Notes under the pieces: generated by a model
What the model was told of the DNA's origin: nothing
Seen by the model: the letters and a program-made list of their open reading frames with translations, nothing else
Databases searched by the model: none
Shown: positions 24,791 to 40,022 of the stretch, piece after piece
How positions within the stretch are numbered: the first letter of the stretch is position 1
How the letters are laid out: every line of letters begins with the position of its first letter
Origin: Rallus limicola
Taxonomy: Eukaryota; Chordata; Aves; Gruiformes; Rallidae
Direction of reading: 5' to 3'
Length of the DNA: 64,000 nucleotides
Assembly (NCBI GenBank): GCA_022605955.1
Contig: JAKCOZ010000040.1
Span: forward strand, 4,350,558-4,414,557
Made by a program: the position numbers and the translations under genes

Positions 24791-25520
24791 TGGCACCTTT
24801 AAAGGTCTCCCCAGCCCATTCCATGCTCCTGTGTAGATGGTTTCTGTCCACCCAGTCCCGGTGCCTGCAGGGTCCCCATGTAGCACATGTGGGTCTCTCT
24901 CGCAGGCTGTGCTGCTTGGCAGGAGAATCAGAGACAAGTTGCTCCACGGAGACCAGGACCGATCCCAGCAGGGTGGGGGGCTCCATCCTGGGCGCTGTCA
25001 GTCCTGTGCTGCAGGCTTTGCATCCCCATGGGCCAAGGGATATTTGAGAGCTGAGAGAGGTGGTTTTGTGAAGTTCTTTGCCTTCCTGAAGTTTTTAACA
25101 CTTTCCATCATGGTTTTAATGCAAGTTGTGGTGGGTTTGCAGTGCGCTTCCCTGTGCATTGTGCTGGGAAATGTGCTTTTAACAGGCACCTATTTGAACT
25201 GAACGCTTCAAAGCTGAGGAGAGCTTTCTACTATAAATGGTTCCTTTTGTTACTGCCTTTTGACAAAAATTAAAATCCCATCTTTTCTCTAAAGCAAAAG
25301 ATGTCTTTGGAGAATAAATAAAAGAAAAATCTAAAGAGAAACAGCAGAGAGTTGTCCTCTAAAATAGATTGATATCTTGGGCTGTGTGCTAATTTTTGCA
25401 TGAAAAAGTTTGGGGCCTTTGAATGCTCTTCATGTGCTGGGGAAGATAAAGAGAGGCTGGTTCCTCAATTACCGAGTTAATTTTTTCCTTTCTTTGTGAG
25501 CATCTCCTGCTGTCAGCACT

Positions 25521-26120
25521 GGCCTGGAATCGCTGAGTGCTCGAGGTTGGAAATGACCTCTGGAGGTCATCTCATCCAGCCGCCTGCTGAAAGCAGAGCG
25601 AGCTTCAGAGCTGGAGTGTGTTGCTAAGGGCTCGTCCAGGCGAGTTTTGAAGATCTCCATGGCTGGAGAGTCAACAGGCTCTCTGGGCAGCCTGTTCCAG
25701 GGCTTGATGGCTCTGCATGTGAAGGACTTTCTTTTTTTCTACCCAGTAGAACATTTCCTTGCTACAATCTGTGACAATACCGTCCTGTCCTGTCCTTTTG
25801 TACTTCTGAGAAGAGTGTAGTTCTCTGGATATATTCCAGCCCTATCTGGACGCCTCCCTGTGTGACCTGTCTTAGGGACCCTGCTTTGGCAGGGGGGTTA
25901 GACTCAATGATCTCTTGAGGTCCCTTCCAACCCCTACGATTCTGTGACGGCTTGTCTTCTCTACAAGCCCCTGCAGATGGTGGAAGCCTGCTGCTATCTC
26001 TAGCTGTGGTTTATCCTTCTCTTCTCTGGGCTGAAGGAACCTCTCCATCACCGCTTCCACCTCCTTCATCACCAGCTCTAGCCATCCAACCCTCCTGGTG
26101 GCCCTCCTCTGCCTTTTGTC
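25521..26120 (-). repeat. CR1 LINE split by a later CR1
   Basis: Antisense CR1 begins with 'GGAATCGCTGAGTGCTCGAG' and 'GGTTGGAAATGACCTCTGGA', runs through 'GGGCAGCCTGTTCCAGGGC' to about 25823, then is broken by a sense CR1 (25824-25948). It resumes with 'CTTCTCTACAAGCCCCTGC', the 'TTCTCTGGGCTGAAGGAACC' portion and 'GTGGCCCTCCTCTGCCTTTT'. The two outer parts are consecutive regions of the CR1 consensus, so the middle copy is the younger insertion. Confidence 0.85.
25824..25948 (+). repeat. CR1 LINE 3' end nested in another CR1
   Basis: A 125-bp sense CR1: 'CCCTATCTGGACGCCTCCC', 'GACCTGTCTTAGGGACCCTG', 'GGTTAGACTCAATGATCTCT', 'GGTCCCTTCCAACCCCTACG' and the ATTCTGTGAC tail. It sits in opposite orientation inside the CR1 at 25521-26120. 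Confidence 0.92.
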
Positions 26121-26789
26121 ATCTACCAACCACTGGCTGTCAGGGCAGGAGCCAGGCACAAGTCCCATCCAAGCTAAAGCTGCTTCTGGTTTGCAGCAGA
26201 TCTGAAAACCTCTCCAACTCCCTTTCCCAAATTGAATTTCTTCAACTACGCTACTCAAGGTGCTGAAAATCAGCCAGAAACATTTGGGGGATTTGCAAAG
26301 ACTAATTCTTCCATTAATCATTGATCAATTAAAATCTGGTTAAGACTTTGACTCCTAGTTTGCCCTTGAATTTAAAAGTGAGTTTGATTTTCTAGGTTTT
26401 AGTAGGTTAATTTACATGGCTAATGTGAAGAAAAACCCTTTTCATCCAAACCTGGTCTTGGCTGCTGCTCCTGCTTTGCCTCCTCGAGCGAGGAAATCAT
26501 TCCTTGCTGTCTCAGCGACGCTTGAGCTGAAGTGAAGATAAGGAACAGGGGTGTTGGCACTAAAACTGCCCCAATCCCTAAATTGGCACTTTCCGTTCCT
26601 TTGCCTTATTTTGAATAGACCAAAGGATGTATTCTCTAACCCAGATTGCTGGCAAGGCGCAGGTTTTATGTGCTGTTTCTTCCTTAATCATCCTTTTCTT
26701 AATGAGAGATTGCTGAAGAATCAATCCTTTTTCTCCTCCTTTTTTTTTTTTTTTGAAACTATTTTTTAACTGTCCCGGCTGCCAGAGAA

Positions 26790-27150
26790 GCACAAAGGAC
26801 AATGAGACTGTGACAGAAGAGTTGAATTTTTCAAAGCTTGGGGAGAATGTGACAGATGAAACGGCAGCAATAATAATACAGAATGTTCTGTCAATGGAAA
26901 TTTATATTTCAGACTTGCACAGAGGAACGTTTTCTATATCAATACAGAAGTAAAACATGTCAATCAATGCCAAGCGATACACCGTGTTATTTAGTGATTT
27001 CCAGTTGCAAGGAGCTGCTCCTCCAGGAGCTGCATTGATAACACTACAAATAAAAGAACTTTTAATATCACTTCTGGCATTTTGTGAAACAATGGTGTTA
27101 TCAGCTGTAGGGAGGATGAGTGTACCATTCTTACACTGAATCTTAATTGG
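26790..27150. promoter_or_regulatory. Candidate conserved non-coding element
   Basis: A 360-bp A/T-rich block free of CR1. It has a SOX-like AACAATGG at 27090-27097, GATAAC/TTATC elements, GTCAATCAATG (PBX/HOX-like) and the near-repeat GGAGCTGCTCC / AGGAGCTGC. Short frames cross it on both strands, with no TANC2 or other protein similarity that I recognise. Regulatory function is inferred from composition and motif content only. Confidence 0.25.
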
Positions 27151-27329
27151 CTTCAAGTGGTGTTTTTCCGTGGGCTGAGGTTAGCGGGTGTTGTTTGCCT
27201 AGGGCTGAGATAAGCTCAAGGAGGGGTTTGTTTGAAGTAACAGTTGACAAAACTTGCCCTGAAGAATTTAGAACAGTAATGCTTCATATCCTGAAGCATC
27301 CCAAATGTAAGCTGGTTAAATGGGTGCTG

Positions 27330-27580
27330 CAGCGTGAGACTGGAAGGCACCTCTGGAGATCACCTAACCCAACCCATCCCCTCACAGCTGGGTCAGCAGC
27401 GGGTTGCTCCAGACCCTCTCTGCCTGAGTTCTGACTGCCTATCTCCTGTGCTCCAGTCCTTCAGTCATCCTTGTCGCCTCCCTCCAGTGTCCCCATCTGC
27501 CTCTTGTACAGGCTTACATGGGGTCAGCCCTCCAGGTGTGGTCCCACCAGAGCTGAGCAAGGGAGAAGCATTGCTCAGGA
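27330..27580 (-). repeat. CR1 LINE, diverged fragment
   Basis: Antisense CR1: 'GAGACTGGAAGGCACCTCTG', 'GAGATCACCTAACCCAACCC', 'GGGTTGCTCCAGACCCTC', and toward the end 'CCAGGTGTGGTCCCACCAG'. It is more diverged than its neighbours, so it is probably an older copy. Limits are uncertain. Confidence 0.7.
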
Positions 27581-28964
27581 TGCTGTTGGCTGCCTTGGGA
27601 CCTCAGAAATAACCTTAAATCTGACACAGTTGGGGATGCTGTCAGTGAGTTAAGGAAAACAGGTATTGGAAAAAACCTAATTTAATAGCTCAGGAGTACT
27701 GATGGAGCCCCAGCAGCTGTGATAAATCAGAAGAGACAGTCCCACTGTAGTGGGCAGCTCAATGAACACCTTTTTTTGAGACATAGCGTGATCCGGAACA
27801 AGCCCTGTGTTAGGCTGTATTAAGAAACCCCTAAACCCCAGGGACTGTAAGGGGACAAGATTCCATTATTTTGTGCTGACACACAAGTTCTTAATTTGGC
27901 CGCTAGAATTAATGAGTTAGAAATAATTTTACAGAATTAACAACTGATTTACAGAAATCAGAGTGTGGTGTATAGACATCTGAAGAGAATGCGGTGTGAG
28001 GAGATGAAAAAGGTTCATTGACAGAGAAGGCGCGTGATGGGTGATGTAACCAGTGTGTGGAACCAGAATATACAGGGAGCTGGAATTTATAGAGCACTCA
28101 GCTTGCCTGCACTTCCTGGAAGGCTCCTGGGTTAAAAGGAGATGTAGTTGTAAGTACCTGGAATGTAAAAGAATGGAAAATAACAGTAACAGTGAGCTGG
28201 TAGTGGCACTGTGAATTGGACGAGGAGGGCAGAGTGTTGGTTTGCTTCCCCTGGGTGCTCCAGAAGGTGACGTGGTGGCAGCCGTCGTGTTCACCAGTGG
28301 GGTGTTTTATACAGATACCAGAGGGGATTCTAAATTATCATGGAAATAACTTGCAGGAAATAACTCACTCCTGCATCACGGTCTCTGTGTTTCCTGGAAG
28401 AGCCGTGCCTGCGGAGCTGTCGTATCAGCACTGCCTCCCCAGCTTGTCCATGTGCTAATCCATGTCCAGGGCGCTCTGGAATTAAGTTAAGATTGATGCA
28501 GTCACACTGGCACAAAAGCAGAGGCATGGGGCAGCAGAGGGGGGCGCCTGCCCTGTCCCACCATGGGCAGCAACGCTTTGCTTCGCCTCGAAGACTATGG
28601 TGGTCACACTCTGAGAAAGGTTCTGTACAAGCCCCATTGGGATACCTCAGACAAATTAGATCGTTTCCCAGTAGCTGCACATGGGATCTGTCTGCTAATT
28701 TAAGAACCAGTAAATATTTCACGTTCTACTTATAAAAATGTCCATCCCAGGCAATTTTTTTTTCAGCTTCAAGTATAAAATAATGAGGAAAAAAACCCTT
28801 CCTCCGTGTCAGAGCTGTACTGCAGCTTGCAGGCATGATGCTCTGCCATCACCATGGCTGCAGATGATATGGGAAAGGAAATACAAATCCGCATGATTAT
28901 TAGGCAAGTGTTCCCACAGAATAAATCCCTAGTTTAAGCACATTCTGAACAGGCATTAACTTCT

Positions 28965-29122
28965 GCACAAGGTGGTGTGGAGTCTCCTTCTCTGGAGATA
29001 TTCCAGATCCATCTGGACGCCAACCTATGCACCCCTGTCCTAGGGACCCTGCTATGGCAGAGGGTTGGACGTGGTGCTCTCTGGAGATCCCTTCCAACCC
29101 CTATAACTGTGATTCTGTGATC
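28965..29122 (+). repeat. CR1 LINE 3' end
   Basis: Sense CR1: 'GGTGTGGAGTCTCCTTCTC', 'GGAGATATTCCAGATCCATC', 'CTAGGGACCCTGCTATGGCA', 'GATCCCTTCCAACCCCTATA' and a GTGATTCTGTGATC tail. Confidence 0.93.
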
Positions 29123-29526
29123 ATCCCTACCGGCCTTAAGCAGGGGCACAGAACTCACCTCTCTGTGTCATCGCTTTTGCTTGGGGTTTTTTTAACCTCT
29201 AGTTCAATGCTAACAGAATTACCTGCGTTCATAACGAAGTGTAGAATCAGCTTTGGGTACAGACCAAGGTGTTTCTGTTTGCTGGGCTTCCTATTGACCA
29301 GGAAAGCTGCAATCTGTTCTTCTTAAGGAGTGAAGCAAAACCCAAGCCCAGTGCCTCTGCGTTTCCCACCGATGATGGGTGGCTCAGAGGCCGTTGCAGT
29401 TGAAACACTGAAATGTTTTTTAACTTCCCCATACAAAGCCAATCCTCCAACACAAGCCATAGAAAGACTTTTTCCCCCTCATTGAATGGCTGCACCGAAT
29501 GACACATCTTCATTCCTGTTTTGCAG

Positions 29527-29713
29527 AGCTCGGCCGTGACGCAGCGCATCAGCCCCTGCTCCACGCTGACCAGCAGCACGGCCTCGCCACCTGCCAGCAG
29601 CCCCTGCTCCACCCTCCCACCCGTCAGCACCAGCGTCACTGCCAAGGATTGCACCTACGGCGCTGTCACCAGCCCTACCTCCACGCTGGAGAGCAGAGAC
29701 AGCGGTATCATAG
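29527..29713 (+). CDS. TANC2: TANC2 coding exon, window exon 3 (Ser/Thr/Pro-rich)
   Basis: This 187-bp exon runs from TTTTGCAG to GTGAGT. It enters in phase 0 and leaves in phase 1, with 62 codons and one spare base. The peptide opens [14 protein letters not shown] and closes [11 protein letters not shown]. About half its residues are Ser, Thr or Pro, with repeated S-P and T-S-P steps, so it is certainly disordered and rich in possible phosphosites. The spare G joins CT of the next exon to give Ala (DSGII-A-TLTSYS). It is C+G-rich compared with the flanking intron. The long open frame on the opposite strand here is only a shadow of this biased composition. Confidence 0.95.
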
Positions 29714-30136
29714 GTGAGTGAGCTCCTTCTCCTCCTCTTCTTCCACTTCTTCCAATTCCTCCTCCTCACTGTGCTGCAAAGCCAGGCTAACATCAGCTGT
29801 GTTGGTTTAAGCATTATTTTAGATAATAGACATGTGTTCGCTGATGATTGTGGTGTTCAGGTGACCCAGGTGAATCGTACCCCGCTGTCTTCTGCTCATC
29901 GGAGGTAAAACTACGCAGAGGTGGTGAAAATTGTGATGGGTGAAGTCAGCAGCTAAATTATTTGATGGAAAGTTATGGAACTTGTTTAAATGATGAAAGA
30001 GGAAGAGTTCTTTTATCTTTCTTCTTCTATTTTTTGCATCCCATCTTCACCTTTTCTTTTCTTTCAATCTCTCTTCCCAACACATTTTTGCCTCCGTTCA
30101 TTCCAGCAAGGTCAGGGGTTTCTCTGCCGAGTTCCT

Positions 30137-30275
30137 CTGTGTCCCACAATCCAGATATTGATAACCATTGATCAGATCACCTCTCAGTCTTCTTTTCTCG
30201 AGGCTGAACAGCCCCAGTTCACTCAGCCTTTCCTCATAGGGGAGATGCTCCTGTCCACTTCTAAGTCACCTCTGT
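30137..30275 (-). repeat. CR1 LINE internal fragment
   Basis: Antisense CR1 lacking the usual 3' end: 'GTGTCCCACAATCCAGATAT', 'ATTGATCAGATCACCTCTCA', 'GAGGCTGAACAGCCCCAG', 'TTCACTCAGCCTTTCCTCAT'. The same block occurs at the far end of the copy at 37.8-38.2 kb. Confidence 0.88.
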
Positions 30276-31431
30276 TGTGGTTTCAATTACAAGACCACAA
30301 GCCAATCATATTTGTAACCTGCCCAGCGCGGGGCCTGTTTCTTGCTTGCCCATCACTGCAGTAAACACATCTCTTGGCTTAGAACAGAATTCTTTTGAAT
30401 TTTTATATCCTGCAGCAAAGGAAAGTTCAGTCTGCTTTGGTTGGAAGAGTAGCACAAATGTTCCAAGGTGTCCAGACCTTCAATTCAGATACTTGTATTG
30501 GTCAGAGAAGCAGGGAAGGGAGGAGAGAGGAGGCGAGTCAAGAGGTGAGACGCGGGAGCAAGACATTCCTTTCTCCTGGAAGCCACTAAGTCCTTTCTGT
30601 GTTGAACAGAATGGCTGGTGAAAATACTGACCCCACAGTAACCTCTGAACGGCTTCCAGGGATTTTTGGCTCACACTAGGTAAAAGCAGCCAACTGTTAA
30701 TGTGCAAAATCTGCTACTGAAAAGAAAACTGGTCGAAGACTAGGGTGTGCTGCTGGGGGAGCTTTGCCCTTCACAGCCCTGCAGAAGTGTGCACTTCAAA
30801 CAATATCTGCAGAATATAAGAAAATCTCCAGAAATCTTGTGCAAGGCTCTAAAATAAACCAGAAAGCATTCTTACCCAGCACGTGTGATGTTCCAGCAGT
30901 GCCCTATGCCATTTACAAGCGGTGTCCCAAGGGAGTCAATCACTGCCCGTTCTGCCCATTGACTCTCCCAGTCGAAATGCTGGGATTTACACAGATACGA
31001 AACGGGGCCACACTCTTGGGTTTGGGTTTTTTAAAGTCCTGTGATGATCTATGCTGCGTTTCCCCACTTAATTATTAGCGGGATCATCTCGAGCAGGGAA
31101 CTCGCTCTGATGTTAAAGCAGCTTAAAGGGGAACTGATGAACTGCATAAATCCTCTTGCAGTCCTGCTGCAGTGATGTCAAAGGGTCTTGATAACTGTGT
31201 GGACCAGTTATTCACTTAAATTTCATGGATTTTTTACCAGGGATGACCTGGGAAGGACCCCATGCCTTCTGACAGTCCCTGGCATGTGGCTTTTGTCACG
31301 TTTTTTTTTTTTTCTGGTGGGTTTTTTCTTCCTCCCACTCCCCAGCTCTCACCAAGTCCCTGCTTTCTGCAGATCAGTGCGTTCCTGGGTTACAAATAGG
31401 TTTTTTAACAAATTCTCCCAGAGTGCATGCT

Positions 31432-31737
31432 AAGAGAGGCTGAGGGAGCTAGGCTGGTTAAGCCTAGAGAAGAGAAGGCTGCAGAAGGAGGGAAGTTTAG
31501 ATGAGATATTAGGGTGAAGCTCTTTACAGAGAGTGGTGAGGGGCTGGAACAGGCTGCCCAGGGAGATGGTGGATGCCCCATCCCTGGAAGTGTTCAAGGC
31601 CAGGTTGGATGGGGCCTTGGGCAGCCTTGTGTAGCTCCAGGCCTGGAGGTTGGTGGCCCTGCCTGTGGCAGGGGGTTGGAGCTTTGCAATCCTTGGGGTC
31701 CCTTCCAACCCAGACCAGGCTGGGATTCTGTGATTCC
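31432..31737 (+). repeat. CR1 LINE 3' end
   Basis: A well-preserved sense CR1: 'AGAGGCTGAGGGAGCTAGG', 'TTTACAGAGAGTGGTGAGGG', 'CTGGAACAGGCTGCCCAGGG', 'GGATGCCCCATCCCTGGAAG', 'GGTCCCTTCCAACCCAGACC' and a GGGATTCTGTGATTCC tail. It is closely similar to the copy at 2.47 kb. Confidence 0.95.
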
Positions 31738-32440
31738 TATGCTGAAGAGAGAAATTTGTTTACCTGACAGCAGAGAATTTAAAATCAAATGCCTAACAGT
31801 GGGCAGTGAAATTCTTCCTGCTCTCAACATGTGAGCAACTGACTACAATACGTCGTGCTTTGCTTCTGGATGCATTTATTAGAACGTTTTGTCATTAAAT
31901 TTTGCCGTTATTGCAGCATTTGCCATTAAACCACATCCTCCTTCAGCTGCTCTTTGGCCAACGTCTTTTCCAGGCTGCTTACTCTTAAAACTGGCTATGG
32001 AAAAAGCTTCGGTGTAAAAGCATGCGAGCCTTTGGAGCAATTTACTGTTGCATTTAGCTATGTAAAAGTGCTGTTTGTTAATGAGGCAGCATCTCCCTCA
32101 GTTCAGAAGCGGCCTTTACTGAAGGCAGGGCTGCTGCCCCCACGGAGATGGCGCAGCGTGATCTGGGCTGCAGCCGAGAAGCAATAGCTCTGTCCTGGTA
32201 TGTCCAGGGACAGATGGCACAGAAATTAGCAGAGAATTTGGGCTGGGAAAGGTATTTACCATGGCTAAGCGAAAATGACGGATTTCAGTGGATTTAACTA
32301 GTAGATCTACAAGCTCAGGGCACGGCAGGGGCTTCAGCCTACTCAGGGTTGAGTTGGGCTTCGGGGTTTTGAATAGCAGTGGGAATGTGTGCAACTGGGG
32401 TGATGGGAGCTGAACTTTGAGCTCTGCTTTTGTTGGGTTT

Positions 32441-32451
32441 CCCCCCCCCCC
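32441..32451 (+). repeat. Poly-C run (C11)
   Basis: Eleven consecutive Cs in the intron. This is simple sequence with no further inference. Confidence 0.9.
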
Positions 32452-33289
32452 AAGCCCTTTTTTCCTGTCTTCCTCCCCCAAGCTTGGAGCAGGCAAGTTT
32501 GACACAGTCAGATAATAACCTGATTTGGGCATTGGGACCTTCTCTCAGTACCGGAGGGGTCTGGTTATGACCTTGAACAAGTATGTGGGAGGCAAAAGAT
32601 GAGAGTCAACAGCCCAAAGGGAGTTACTGCCAGGGGATAACTGCATCAGGATGGAGGAAATAACTGATGGGGAGATAGATGATGGTGCGGATCAGCGTAG
32701 CACTATCGCTTCTTGATGTGAAAGTCAATATAGCAGCAAACTTGATCTGTAAAGTGACATATTTTTAGGGAAAATGTGTGGATTATGGTCAAAGCTTCAT
32801 AAAAACCTGCCACCAGTCAGATGAGATACTGGTTTCTGAACCAGGCCAGTCCGTGAGAGCCGGTTCACGCGGGGCAGGTGGGGGCTTTTCAGAGCTAGGC
32901 ATTGCAAGGTTACAGACATGGGTGAACATCCCCTGCCAAGGGGCGAATTAAAGGATACAAGCGACACCAGTGGCAGGTTTGTATCCTTAATAATTTCCTC
33001 TCTTTCTGGAATCGTGTGTTTGAATGCGATGCTGTGCATGATTTTTAGTACCCTTTGTAATTACAAATGCCTTTTAACAGTGTGAGCCAAAACATTGTAA
33101 CCTGGATGGTGTTCTAGAAGTAGAAACAGTATCATTAAACAAAATTCCATCATCTCTGATGAATGTGAGTATGGAAAACATGATGAACATCAGGTTTGGC
33201 TCTTGCCTTGCACAACTCCTCATAGAGCAGTGTGTCTGCAAGCCATTCTTTCTTTGTTACTCATTTTGTTTATCATTTCTTCCTTCAAG

Positions 33290-33553
33290 CTACTTTGACA
33301 AGCTACTCCGAAAATGTGGAACGCACTAAATATGGAGGGGAAAGCAGCAAAGAACTTGGATCTGGAGGCAACCTAAAACCTTGGCAGTCCCAGAAATCCA
33401 GCATGGACTCTTGTTTATACCGCGTGGATGAGAACATGACGGCCTCTACGTACAGCCTGAACAAAATCCCAGAGAGGAACCTGGAGACGGTCTTGTCCCA
33501 GTCGGTGCAGTCTATTCCTCTTTACCTTATGCCACGGCCAAATTCCGTAGCAG
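33290..33553 (+). CDS. TANC2: TANC2 coding exon, window exon 4
   Basis: A 264-bp exon between TTCCTTCAAG and GTGAGA, phase 1 at both ends (87 complete codons). It codes [18 protein letters not shown], then a block with [20 protein letters not shown], and ends [14 protein letters not shown]. It matches the TANC2 region ahead of the NTPase module. No enzyme motif is seen. The segment is polar, with several Ser clusters (QKSSMDS) and one hydrophobic patch (SIPLYLMP). It is symmetrical in phase, so in-frame skipping is possible. The following intron is only 176 bp, so exons 4 and 5 form a tight pair. Confidence 0.95.
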
Positions 33554-34258
<705 letters not shown>

Positions 34259-36417
34259 AGGCCTTTTGAGAGGGGGAAATTTGTGTCGTTCTTCCTGGCA
34301 AATCCCACAAAAGAGACACTAGCAATGAGGAGAAGAGCCAAGGCTGACCTTTGTTTCCAGGCATGTCCAGCCAGATTCACCCTACAGCTTACCCCAGCAC
34401 AGTTTTCAGCTGCCTTGCCAAGTGACCCCCATGCCAGCCTGGCATCTGCAGCAGATCGCCAGGTTAATGCTTCGTCCCCATCGCTGCACGGATTGATTAA
34501 TGGCCCAGAAAGTTTGTTTGGGATTTTTCCAGGTTGTTGCTGCCCTCTGAGACTAGTTTCTTCTCCCCTTTATGTAGGGAAAGTTGTTTTTTTAGTGGTA
34601 CAGTGAGCTTTCCTCTGAGTTGTCTTCAAGTAGATGCCCACCATCCTCAGGTACGGAAACTGGGAGCCAGAGGGTGGCAGGTCGGGGTTTTGCTCAGCAC
34701 CACACACACAACCTGTTGCACCCAGGTTGGGATTTGTACCAAACCCACGAGCCCCTGACTGGAAAGGGAAGGTGGGTTTGCATTGCTTTGGATGGCAGGC
34801 TGACACAGAATCATACTGGCTGGTGAGGCAGCTACGAAAACGTATTAGCAGGCATTGAGGGAAGAAAGCAAAGTTTGACAGACATGATTTCCATCTGCTC
34901 GAAGGAAGCAGCTTGCCAAGACTTCGTCATTTGCAGTGATTGCATCCAAAACATTCAACTTTATTGTAGGAACAAAATCGAGTTGTTTTCTAGACACACT
35001 TTTTACAACCATATAGTGCTACGTATTTGCTTTCTTGGGGTGTTTTTTCTTCTTCTTATGAGTTTTGCAGGAGTACAGCAGGCGGTGTCACAGTTCTGTT
35101 AGGTTTTGGGGTTTGCTTCTGATCCTAGTTGAGATGTCATGCCATGTTTAAAGAGAGCGAGAAGAAAAGGGTGTGGAAGAACCAAACCATCACTGTTTGG
35201 AAATAGTCCTGTGTCGCCCCCCCCCAAAGGTGTCTGTGTGTCCCCCCATTGTGTTCCAGATATAATTGTGAAATTGTGTTGATCTGGGCCATTGCAATCA
35301 CCAGCACTTTGTTCCAGCTGAAAATCCTCATCTTGGGTTGAACTGGAATATCTCCAGGTCTTGGCACTGGGCTGAAACAGTGAGGCAATCCGTGGCCCTG
35401 TGTCAGCCCACCGATCTGTTCCCGGTGCTCAAGAATCCCACTGCAGACAACCCGAATGGGAGACTGTCCCTCCAGTTTTTGTTAAATGAAGTTATTTTAC
35501 CCAGGGGAGCCAGCATCACTTAGCCCTGACTTGAAGGAATTCTGTTCTGAATTTCCAAGTGTTCGGCTAAAGCACGTGGTGTGACACCCTCCCTGGCCTG
35601 GGAATCACCCGCTGGCTTTGTGGCCACTTTCAGAAAGTTTTTAATTAAAAAACCATTCTGGTCATAAAATGTGAAGATCCAGGGACTGGCTCTGTGGCAC
35701 AAACTGCTTCTATCACTTTTTTTTTTTTTTTTAATGGGTTTATGTGTATCATCTCTCAGATCTCCAAGGCAGAACACATCGTATGAGTTGATTTTCCTAA
35801 TGTCATCTTTGCACCAGATCTGCACACAGTTGTTACTCTCTTTAGGTGTGTGTTCCCTAGATAGCTTGTGCCAAATGGAAGGAATGGCAAATACTCTCTC
35901 CTGCCACCCCCAAATGTTCCTGAAAAAGTTTCAAGGCTGGTTTGGGTTCAGTTGTGCATTTTATTAGAATCTAAAATGGGAAAAATAACTCGGTGTCTCT
36001 GTTCTTAGATGTGAGCAGTGATGTGTCAGAAGCTGGGGAGGTATTTCGTGCTCTCCTTTGCATTCCCTGCAACACATCTTTGCTTCGTGAGGAGAGGGAA
36101 TGTGTTAATTGCTCTACAGGAAAACCCCAGCATCAATCTAGTTTCATTGACAGATTTGGGAAGAGGGGATGAAACTTGCTCAGATTGACAGAATGCTGCC
36201 ACATGCTGGGTTTTATTTTTTGTGTGTGCTCATGGGGCTGAAGAGGTGAACACAGTGCACATCTATACATTGAACATGCCACAGGGGATGGGGAGGGCTG
36301 CCCTTGCAAGTGTGCCTTCCACTGTGCCAGCACCTTCAATCACTCTGACTTGAAGCAAGAATTGTCTTTTCTCCAGCTGCACTTTACCTTGTGCCTTCCT
36401 CCTGTAAAATTCTCTGA

Positions 36418-39513
<3,096 letters not shown>

Positions 39514-39647
39514 ATGTGGATGCAAACCGAGAGCTGCCCTTAACCCAGCCGCCTTCTGCTCACTCTTCCATCACCAGCGGGAGCTGCCCGGGGACGCCGG
39601 AGATGCGCCGGCGCCAGGAAGAGGCTATGAGGAGACTGGCTTCACAG
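39514..39647 (+). CDS. TANC2: TANC2 coding exon, window exon 7 (insert within the NTPase)
   Basis: A 134-bp exon between TTGGGACAG and GTACGG, entering with a split His codon and leaving in phase 0 (44 codons). It codes [18 protein letters not shown], then [20 protein letters not shown] and ASQ. The first half is Pro/Ser-rich and disordered. The second is a short charged helix ([12 protein letters not shown]). In other STAND proteins the Walker A helix runs almost directly into the strand that here opens the next exon, so this exon looks like a family-specific loop inserted in the nucleotide-binding fold (inference). The PGTPE step is a possible proline-directed phosphosite. Confidence 0.95.
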
Positions 39648-39910
39648 GTACGGAACTGTTCACGCTTCTGGTCTGTGGGAGAATGTTGCTTGTAACAGGA
39701 CCTCTTGTACATCTCTGGCTGTACATCACCAGGGTGCTGGAAAACAGGTCTGTTAGGTGCTTACTGAGAGAGTCTGGACCACGTGTTACTACCCTAGGAA
39801 GGGTATTGCTGTGAAAAGAAATGCCCTTTACATCAGTTTCTATTCCCTTCTGCTCTCAGAGCTTGTCTTTCTCAGCCGTTGTACTTGTTCCTTACAAATG
39901 TGATAGTTAC

Positions 39911-40022
39911 CAGAATCATGGAATGATGTGGGTTGGAAGGGACCCCAAGGATCACAGAGCTCCACCCCCCTGCCACAGGCTGGGCCACCAACCTCCAGGC
40001 TACACAAGATTGCCCAGGGCAG
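39911..40022 (-). repeat. CR1 LINE 3' end
   Basis: Antisense CR1: 'CAGAATCATGGAATGATGTG', 'GGGTTGGAAGGGACCCCAAG', 'GATCACAGAGCTCCACCCC', 'CCAACCTCCAGGCTACACAA'. This is the same subfamily type as the copies at 2.47 and 31.43 kb. Confidence 0.95.

Larger units (their letters stand above)
23530..29526 (+). other. TANC2: TANC2 intron 2 of window
   Basis: Six-kb intron from GTACGG to TTTTGCAG. It contains CR1 copies at 24.44-24.79, 25.52-26.12 (interrupted by another at 25.82-25.95), 27.33-27.58 and 28.97-29.12 kb, a T-run near 26.74 kb, and a non-repeat A/T-rich block at 26.79-27.15 kb that may be a conserved element. No exon is supported. Confidence 0.85.
29714..33289 (+). other. TANC2: TANC2 intron 3 of window
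   Basis: A 3.6-kb intron, GTGAGT to TTCAAG. It holds a CR1 fragment at 30.14-30.28 kb, a CR1 3' end at 31.43-31.74 kb, a pyrimidine-rich stretch at 30.0-30.07 kb, a T-run at 31.30 kb and a run of 11 Cs at 32441-32451. No exon is supported. Confidence 0.85.

Noticed and set aside
29479..29814. Antisense 111-codon open frame over exon 3, Arg/Gly/Ala-rich
   Set aside because: It is the mirror of a Ser/Thr/Pro-rich coding exon, and its basic tail (KKWKKRRRRSS) comes from the pyrimidine-rich intron.
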